This document shows, piece by piece, positions 16,270 through 21,390 of a DNA stretch of 21,390 nt. How positions within the stretch are numbered: the first letter of the stretch is position 1; every line of letters begins with the position of its first letter. The notes under the pieces are model-generated. The model made no database searches. It saw only the letters and a program-made list of their open reading frames with translations, and had not been told where the DNA came from. Both the position numbers and the translations under genes were made by a program. Origin of the DNA: Gammaproteobacteria bacterium (GTDB lineage Bacteria; Pseudomonadota; Gammaproteobacteria; HK1); the NCBI GenBank assembly GCA_022822245.1, contig JAJECB010000023.1:1-21390 (forward strand), read 5' to 3'.

Positions 16270-18366
16270 GTGAGCGCCATGAGCGCCATGAGCGCCGGAG
16301 ACATCGACGCCATCACCCTGGAGCTCCTCCAGGAAACCCTCGTCTCCGTGGTGCGCGAGATGCGCGCGAACCTCGTCGCCACCGCCTACTCCTCCATCAT
16401 CCACGAGGCGCACGACTTCTCCTGCGTGCTGGTCGACGGCGAGGGGCAGATCGTCGCCCAGGCCGAGGACAACCCGTCGCACATCTTTCCCGTCCCCTGG
16501 TCGGTCCGCGAGATGCTCACCCACTTCGAGGGGGACATCCATCCGGGCGACGTGTTCCTCCACAACGACCCCTACACCGGCGGCACCCACCTCAACGACA
16601 TCGCGATGATCTTCCCCGTCTTCGTCGACGACACCCTCGCCCTCTTCCCGGTGGTGCGCGCGCACTGGGGAGACGTCGGGGGCACCACGCCGGGCAGCAT
16701 CTCGGGGAAGTCGACGGAGATCTTCCACGACGGCATCCGCATCCCCATCCTCAAGGTGGCGAGCCGGGGGGAGCTCGTGCGCGGGGTGCTCGATCTCATG
16801 TTCGCCAACATGCGGGTGCCCCGCGAGCGGCGCGGCGACTTCATGTCCACCTGGGGGACGTGCAAGGTGGCGGAGCGGCGCATTCACGAGATCGCCGCGA
16901 AGTACGGTCTCGCCACCGTCCGGGCCGCGACCCGGCGCCTCCTCGACCGGGCGGAGCAGCGGATGCGGGCGCGCATCGCGGCCCTTCCGGACGGCGAGTA
17001 CGCCTACGAGCACTACCTCGACCCGCCCGCCTCGGGAGCGGACCCGGTCAAGGCCTGCGCCACCATCGAGGTGAACGGCGATTCGCTCACCGTCGACCTC
17101 GCGGGATCGTCGAGCCAGGTCTTCGGCCCCGGGAACAGCGGCCCCGCGAACGCGGCGACCGGGGTGTTCATCGTCCTCAAGACCTTCCTCGACCCGGGCC
17201 AGCCGATCAACCACGGGAACTTCCGCCCGATCGACGTCCGCATCCCCGAGGGGAGCTTCCTCAACGCCCGCTACCCGGCGTCGTGCGCGGGGTCGTCGGA
17301 GGTGCGCAACGCCGCGATCTCGGCCGTGCTGGGGGCGATGGGCCAGCTCGCCCCCGAGACGATGGCGGGCGACATCAAGGGGACCTCGAACCACACCTAC
17401 ATCGCGGGCGACGACCCGCGCGACGACGAGCCCTACCTCTTCTACGAGTACCCGGCGGGGGGGACCGGCGCGACCGCGCAGGCGGACGGCAACAGCGCGG
17501 TGCGGAACTTCGCGGAGGGGGACTTCGGCTCCATCCAGCCCGCGGAGGCGGTCGAGCACACCTGCGCGCTCCTCGTCGAGCGCTGCGAGATCCGCGCCGA
17601 TTCCTGCGGCGCCGGACGCTACCGGGGCGGCTTCGGGCTGCGGCGCGACATCCGGGTGCTGTCCGAGACCGGGCTCCTCTCGATCGCCTCGGACAAGAAC
17701 GTGGTCCCGCCGTTCGGGGTCATGGGCGGGCGCTCCGGGGCGCCAAACGAGTTCCGGGTGATCCGGGACGGCCGGGAGCTCGCGCCGTCCGAGACCCCCG
17801 GCAAGGTCGCGGGCTTCCGCTTGCGGCGGGGCGACGTGGTGAGCCTTCGCTCTTCGGGCGGCGGCGGGTGGGGGGATCCCCTCGACCGCGACCCGGGCGA
17901 GGTCCTCGCCGACGTGCGGGACGGTTACCTCACGCCGGAGGCGGCGCGGCGGGATTTCGGGGTGGTGGTCGTGGATCCCGAGGAGGCGGTGGTCGACACG
18001 GAGGCGACGGCCACCGCGCGGGAGACCCTTCGCGGCGGACGCGGGCGCCAGGAATTCCGGGTGCGCTACGAGGACGAGCCGGACGGGAGCGCCGGGCTCC
18101 GGCGCTGCCGTCTCTCGGCGGCGGCGATGGCGCGGCTCGCGCCGCTCGGGGCCGGGGACCTCGTCGAGATCCTCTCCCCGGCGGGGGCGTGCCTCCGGGC
18201 CTGGGTGGAGGGGCTGGCGGCGGATGGAGCGGCCACCGGGCCGGACGCACCGGCGGACGCCGATTCGGTCCGGCTCGGGCGGAGCGCGCACCGCGTCCTC
18301 CGCGCCGACGAGGGCTCGCCGGTCCGGATCCGCCCCCTCGCGCGCGGCGCGGCCGGAGAGGAGTAG
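16270..18366 (+). CDS. hyuB: Hydantoinase B/oxoprolinase-type subunit (HyuB-like) with C-terminal extension
   Basis: 698 aa. Family marks include ITLELLQETLVSVVREM near the N-terminus, HNDPYTGGTHLND (98-110), GNSGPANAATGV, RYPASCAGSSEVRN and the closing GGGGWGDPLDRDP (about 531-543). HyuB pairs with HyuA for ATP-dependent opening of cyclic amides (N-methylhydantoin, 5-oxoproline) or related carboxylations. The usual protein ends near residue 565. Here ~130 further residues follow, whose part from 613 (CRLSAAAMARL, then GAGDLVEI) to about 692 resembles a CDC48-N double-psi barrel. The start is GTG at 16270, 11 bases after AAAGGA; in-frame ATGs at 16279 and 16288 belong to a triplicated 9-base unit. 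It is first in the operon and followed after seven bases by the PLP-enzyme gene. Confidence 0.92.
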   Translation: MSAMSAMSAGDIDAITLELLQETLVSVVREMRANLVATAYSSIIHEAHDFSCVLVDGEGQIVAQAEDNPSHIFPVPWSVREMLTHFEGDIHPGDVFLHNDPYTGGTHLNDIAMIFPVFVDDTLALFPVVRAHWGDVGGTTPGSISGKSTEIFHDGIRIPILKVASRGELVRGVLDLMFANMRVPRERRGDFMSTWGTCKVAERRIHEIAAKYGLATVRAATRRLLDRAEQRMRARIAALPDGEYAYEHYLDPPASGADPVKACATIEVNGDSLTVDLAGSSSQVFGPGNSGPANAATGVFIVLKTFLDPGQPINHGNFRPIDVRIPEGSFLNARYPASCAGSSEVRNAAISAVLGAMGQLAPETMAGDIKGTSNHTYIAGDDPRDDEPYLFYEYPAGGTGATAQADGNSAVRNFAEGDFGSIQPAEAVEHTCALLVERCEIRADSCGAGRYRGGFGLRRDIRVLSETGLLSIASDKNVVPPFGVMGGRSGAPNEFRVIRDGRELAPSETPGKVAGFRLRRGDVVSLRSSGGGGWGDPLDRDPGEVLADVRDGYLTPEAARRDFGVVVVDPEEAVVDTEATATARETLRGGRGRQEFRVRYEDEPDGSAGLRRCRLSAAAMARLAPLGAGDLVEILSPAGACLRAWVEGLAADGAATGPDAPADADSVRLGRSAHRVLRADEGSPVRIRPLARGAAGEE

Positions 18367-18373
18367 AACGACG

Positions 18374-19708
18374 ATGCCCGACTCCGACGCCGGCGCCGGA
18401 CTCGAGCTCGACCTCGGCCTTGACCCGGAGCACCAGGACGAGCTTCTGAGGCAGGCGGCGGAGAGCCTCCCCGGCGGCGTCCTCGCCCGCCACCGCCTGC
18501 CGGACGACCGCGCGCTCGTCTTCTCCCACGGGCGGGAGGCGCACCTCTTCGACGCGGCGGGGCGCGAGTTCATCGACTTCACGTGCGGGGGCGGCGCCCT
18601 CCTCCTCGGCTACGACCACAATGGGATCCGCGCCGCGGTCAAGGAGCAGATCGACCAGGCGTCGCACTTCATCAGCGTCACCAACGTGCCCGCCGTCCGC
18701 TACGCGGCGGAGCTCAAGCAGGTCATCCCCTGCGCGGACCTCCTCCGCTACGCGTCGGGGGGAGCGGAGGCGACGTTCATGTCGCTCCGCCTCGCGCGCG
18801 CCTTCACCGGGCGCGAGAAGATCCTCAAGTTCGAGGGCGCCTACCACGGCAACCACGACTACGCGATGTGGAGCTACAGCGCGGCCGACTCGCCGCCCTA
18901 CCCCGAGCCCGCACCCGAGACCAACGGTATCCCGCGGTGCATCGCGGAGATGGTCCTCATCGCCCCCTACAACGACCTCGCGACCACCGAGCGAGTGCTC
19001 CGCGAGGCGCAAGGCGAGGTGGCGGCGGTCATCGTGGAGCCCGGGCAGCGCCTCATGGGGCCGCGCCCGGGGTTCCTGGAGGGCCTCCGCGCCCTCGCCG
19101 ACGAGCTCGGCTTCGTCCTCATCTTCGACGAGACGGTGACCGGCTTCCGCTACGCCCTCGGCGGCGCCCAGGAGCGCTTCGGGGTGCTCCCGGACCTCGC
19201 GGTCTACGGCAAGAGCCTCGGAGGCGGGCTCCCCCTCGCCGCGGTGGCGGGCCGGGAGGACATCATGTCCCTCTGCGACCCGCGGCGGGCGGGCGAGCCG
19301 GACGCGGTCTACTTCAGCGGCACCGGGTTCGGCAACCCGGTCGCGTGCGCGGCGGGGCGCGCGATGCTCGCCGCCCTCCGCCGCCCCGGGACCTACGAGC
19401 CCTTCTTCGCCCGCTGCGAGCGGCTCAAGGAGGGGCTTCGCGAGATCGTGCGGCGCCGGGGGGTCGCGGGCCAGGTCATCGGCGAGGGGCCGATGTGGCA
19501 CCTCGTCTTCGCCGAGGAGCCGATCCACGACTACCGCTCGTCGCTCAAGGCGGACCGGACGCGGCTCCTTCGCCTCCACCACGGGCTCATCGACGCCGGG
19601 ATCTTCGTCCGCCCGGGGGGTGGGCACTACTTCTCGATGGCCCACACCGACCGCGACGTCGACACGACCCTCGACGCGGTCGACCGGATCCTCGCCCGGA
19701 TGAACTGA
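18374..19708 (+). CDS. Glutamate-1-semialdehyde 2,1-aminomutase-like class III aminotransferase
   Basis: 444 aa, PLP enzyme. It has ASGGAEATFMSLRLAR (from 127), the AYHGNHDY loop (156-163), FDETVTGFR with Asp252 for the PLP nitrogen, and the Schiff-base Lys280 in YGKSLGGGLPLAA. The sequence is of the HemL-like branch, which also contains beta-amino-acid aminotransferases. No haem genes are near, so a catabolic amino-group transfer or 1,2-shift is more likely than tetrapyrrole synthesis. The ATG at 18374 follows GAGAGGAG. It lies between hyuB and hyuA, suggesting it acts on the ring-opened product. Its last codons form the first unit of a 30-base tandem repeat, and the frame stays open after the TGA for another 34 codons. 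Confidence 0.92.
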   Translation: MPDSDAGAGLELDLGLDPEHQDELLRQAAESLPGGVLARHRLPDDRALVFSHGREAHLFDAAGREFIDFTCGGGALLLGYDHNGIRAAVKEQIDQASHFISVTNVPAVRYAAELKQVIPCADLLRYASGGAEATFMSLRLARAFTGREKILKFEGAYHGNHDYAMWSYSAADSPPYPEPAPETNGIPRCIAEMVLIAPYNDLATTERVLREAQGEVAAVIVEPGQRLMGPRPGFLEGLRALADELGFVLIFDETVTGFRYALGGAQERFGVLPDLAVYGKSLGGGLPLAAVAGREDIMSLCDPRRAGEPDAVYFSGTGFGNPVACAAGRAMLAALRRPGTYEPFFARCERLKEGLREIVRRRGVAGQVIGEGPMWHLVFAEEPIHDYRSSLKADRTRLLRLHHGLIDAGIFVRPGGGHYFSMAHTDRDVDTTLDAVDRILARMN

Positions 19709-19813
19709 GGCGGGATGGGCGAAACCCGGATGAACCGATCCCGGGTGGGCGGAACCCGGATGGACCGATTCGGGCCAAGCGGAGCCCGGACGGGCCGACC
19801 CCGGATGAACTGA
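19695..19813 (+). repeat. 30-bp tandem repeat spanning the aminomutase stop codon
   Basis: Three successive 30-base units begin CCCGGATGAAC/CCCGGATGGAC at 19695, 19725 and 19755, followed by a half unit (19785-19799) and a return to the original CCCGGATGAACTGA (19800-19813). The unit is ten codons and stays in the aminomutase frame. The gene's own end (Arg-Met-Asn-stop, 19697-19708) is therefore exactly repeated 105 bases later. The units differ by several substitutions, so the expansion is not recent or it is under some constraint. Confidence 0.85.
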
Positions 19814-19836
19814 CGAAGCGAAGGCGCGACGACGGA

Positions 19837-21390
19837 ATGCGGATCATCGGCATCGACATCGGCGGGACGTTCACCGACGTCGTCGTCTACGACGAGGCGA
19901 CGCGGCGGATCACCGCGGCCAAGGCCCTCACCCGGCGCGGCGACGAGGCGGCTTCCGTGCTCGAGTGCCTGGAGGAGGCGGCGGCCGGCGGGGACGGCCT
20001 CGAGCGGGTGGTGCACGGCACCACCATCGGGACGAACGCGATCCTCGAGCGCCGCGGCGCCCGGACGGCGGTGCTCGCGACCCGGGGCTTCCGCGATCTC
20101 CTCGAGATCGGGCGCACGCGCCGCATGGCCCCGAACACCCTCTTCGACCTCTCGTTCCGAAAGCCCGCCCCCCTCGTCCCCCGCCCGCTTCGCTTCGACG
20201 TCGAGGAGCGAGTCGACTCGGCGGGGGCGGTCCTGGAGCCGCTCGCGGAGCCCGCGCTTCGCGAGATCGCCGCTGCCCTCGCCCGGGAGGCGATCGGCGC
20301 GGTCGCGGTCTGCTACCTCCACAGCTACGCCAACCCGGCGCACGAGGAGGCGACGCGGGCGGTCCTCGAGGACGCGCTCCCCGGCGTCTTCGTCTCGCCC
20401 TCGCACGAGGTGGTCCCCGAGTACCGCGAGTTCGAGCGCCTCACGACGACGGTCCTCAACGCCTTCATCGGTCCCCTCCTCGACCGCTACCTCGAGGTGC
20501 TCGAGAGGGCGCTGCGGCGCGGGAACGAGGAGGCGAGGCTCTACATCATGGCGTCGAGCGGCGGGGTCATGCCGCTCGCCCGCGCGCGCCGGACCCCGGT
20601 CCAGACCGTGCTCTCGGGGCCCGCGGGCGGGGTGACGGCCGGGGTCGGGGCGGCGAAGGCGGCCGGCTTCGGCGGCGTCATCACCTGCGACATGGGGGGG
20701 ACGAGCACCGACGTGTGCCTCGTCCACGACGGGGAGCTCCGGGTGACGGTCGACAACCTCATCGGGAGCATGCCGCTCAAGGTCCCGCAGGTGGACATGA
20801 ACACGGTCGGCGCGGGCGGCGGGAGCGTGGCGTGGGTCTCGCCCGAAGGGCAGATCCACGTGGGGCCGCGGAGCGCGGGCTCGAACCCGGGGCCCATCTG
20901 CTACGGGCTCGGCGGGCGCGAGGTGACGGTCACCGACGCGAACCTCTGGCTCGGCCGGCTCGCGATGCGCCGCCGCCTCGGGGGCCGGATCGCCCCCACG
21001 ATGGACCGGGTCGAAAGCGCCATCGAGGCGCTCGCGCGCGGGGCGGGGATCGACGACTCGCACGTGATGGCGGCCGGCGTCGTCCGGATCGCGGTCGCGA
21101 AGATGGTGGCCTCGATCCGGGAGATCTCGATGTCGCGCGGTTACGACCCGCGCGAGTGCGTGCTGATGGCCTTCGGGGGGGCGGGCCCGATGCACGCGAC
21201 CACGGTCGCGGACGAGCTCGGCATCGACCGGGTGCTGGTCCCGAAGTTCCCCGGCAACTTCTCCGCGTGGGGCCTCCTCACCTCGGAGATCCGGCACGAC
21301 TTCGCCGAGACCCTGCTCCTCGGGTGCGCGGCGGACTCGATCGAACGGGTCGGCGCGTCGCTTGGCGTTCTCCGGGAGCGGGCCCGGGCG
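19837..21390 (+). CDS. hyuA: Hydantoinase A/oxoprolinase-type subunit (HyuA-like), 3' end missing
   Basis: 518 residues are present and the gene runs off the window; the family is usually about 650-700 aa. The N-terminus MRIIGIDIGGTFTDVVVYDE carries the first phosphate-binding loop of the ASKHA ATPase fold. Next are HGTTIGTNAILER, SSGGVMPLARAR, SGPAGGVTAG, CDMGGTSTDVCLV (from Cys284, second phosphate loop), GAGGGSVAWV and AFGGAGPMHA. HyuA supplies ATP-dependent activation of the cyclic amide that the HyuA/HyuB pair opens; the exact substrate (5-oxoproline, hydantoin or other) is not readable. The ATG at 19837 has only a weak GACGGA before it. The order hyuB - PLP enzyme - hyuA is unusual, since hyuA normally comes first and next to hyuB. 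Confidence 0.94.
   Translation, partial: MRIIGIDIGGTFTDVVVYDEATRRITAAKALTRRGDEAASVLECLEEAAAGGDGLERVVHGTTIGTNAILERRGARTAVLATRGFRDLLEIGRTRRMAPNTLFDLSFRKPAPLVPRPLRFDVEERVDSAGAVLEPLAEPALREIAAALAREAIGAVAVCYLHSYANPAHEEATRAVLEDALPGVFVSPSHEVVPEYREFERLTTTVLNAFIGPLLDRYLEVLERALRRGNEEARLYIMASSGGVMPLARARRTPVQTVLSGPAGGVTAGVGAAKAAGFGGVITCDMGGTSTDVCLVHDGELRVTVDNLIGSMPLKVPQVDMNTVGAGGGSVAWVSPEGQIHVGPRSAGSNPGPICYGLGGREVTVTDANLWLGRLAMRRRLGGRIAPTMDRVESAIEALARGAGIDDSHVMAAGVVRIAVAKMVASIREISMSRGYDPRECVLMAFGGAGPMHATTVADELGIDRVLVPKFPGNFSAWGLLTSEIRHDFAETLLLGCAADSIERVGASLGVLRERARA

Noticed and set aside
16237..18582. A 781-codon open frame on the minus strand opposite hyuB
   Set aside because: It is a mirror frame of a GC-rich gene: Arg/Ala/Val/His/Asp-rich with no domain. 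HyuB on the plus strand has clear motifs throughout.
18374..19708. True HemL of tetrapyrrole synthesis
   Set aside because: The gene lies within a hyuB/hyuA operon with no haem genes, and the HemL-like branch includes catabolic aminotransferases.
19627..21297. A 556-codon minus-strand frame opposite hyuA
   Set aside because: Shadow frame of the GC-rich hyuA; hyuA shows both phosphate loops and continuous family similarity.

Overview
The window is a stretch of high-GC bacterial DNA built around oligopeptide/dipeptide-type ABC importers and amide or lactam metabolism. I recognise no phage, IS, CRISPR, tRNA or rRNA element. The very high GC, Tat-type binding proteins, HyuA/HyuB-type ATP-dependent amidohydrolase and PhyH oxygenase fit an uncultured Proteobacteria-, Tectomicrobia-, Rokubacteria- or Chloroflexi-like environmental bacterium. 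The sequence alone does not settle the lineage.

Layout. (1) 1-293: the 3' end of a DppF-type ATPase on the plus strand. (2) 312-6530, minus strand, read from the right: amidase, family-5 substrate-binding protein, DppB permease, DppC permease, and a D-glutamate cyclase C-terminal-domain protein (DUF4392). This cassette has no ATPase gene. (3) 6531-7155: a long divergent intergenic region with inverted repeats and one weak promoter candidate. (4) 7156-13847, plus strand: a second DUF4392 protein, a second binding protein, then DppB, DppC, DppD and DppF. A third DUF4392 gene (14055-15008) follows after a 207-bp gap. (5) 15109-15981, minus strand: a PhyH-family Fe(II)/2-oxoglutarate dioxygenase. 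(6) 16270 to the window end, plus strand: HyuB-like subunit with an extra C-terminal domain, a glutamate-1-semialdehyde-aminomutase-like PLP enzyme, a 30-bp tandem repeat, and a HyuA-like subunit cut by the window end.

How it may work together (inference). Two related importers arranged as mirror images would bring in a peptide, amino-acid derivative or cyclic amide. Three divergent copies of a domain otherwise known from D-glutamate cyclase, an amidase, and an oxoprolinase/hydantoinase-type HyuAB pair suggest opening and closing of lactam or hydantoin-like compounds such as 5-oxoproline. The PLP enzyme would move or remove an amino group and the dioxygenase would hydroxylate a substrate. The strongest signals are the three DUF4392 paralogues interleaved with the transporters, the in-frame 10-codon repeat after the aminomutase stop codon, the HyuB tail that resembles a double-psi barrel, and strong GC hairpins at the same binding-protein/permease junction in both transporter operons.
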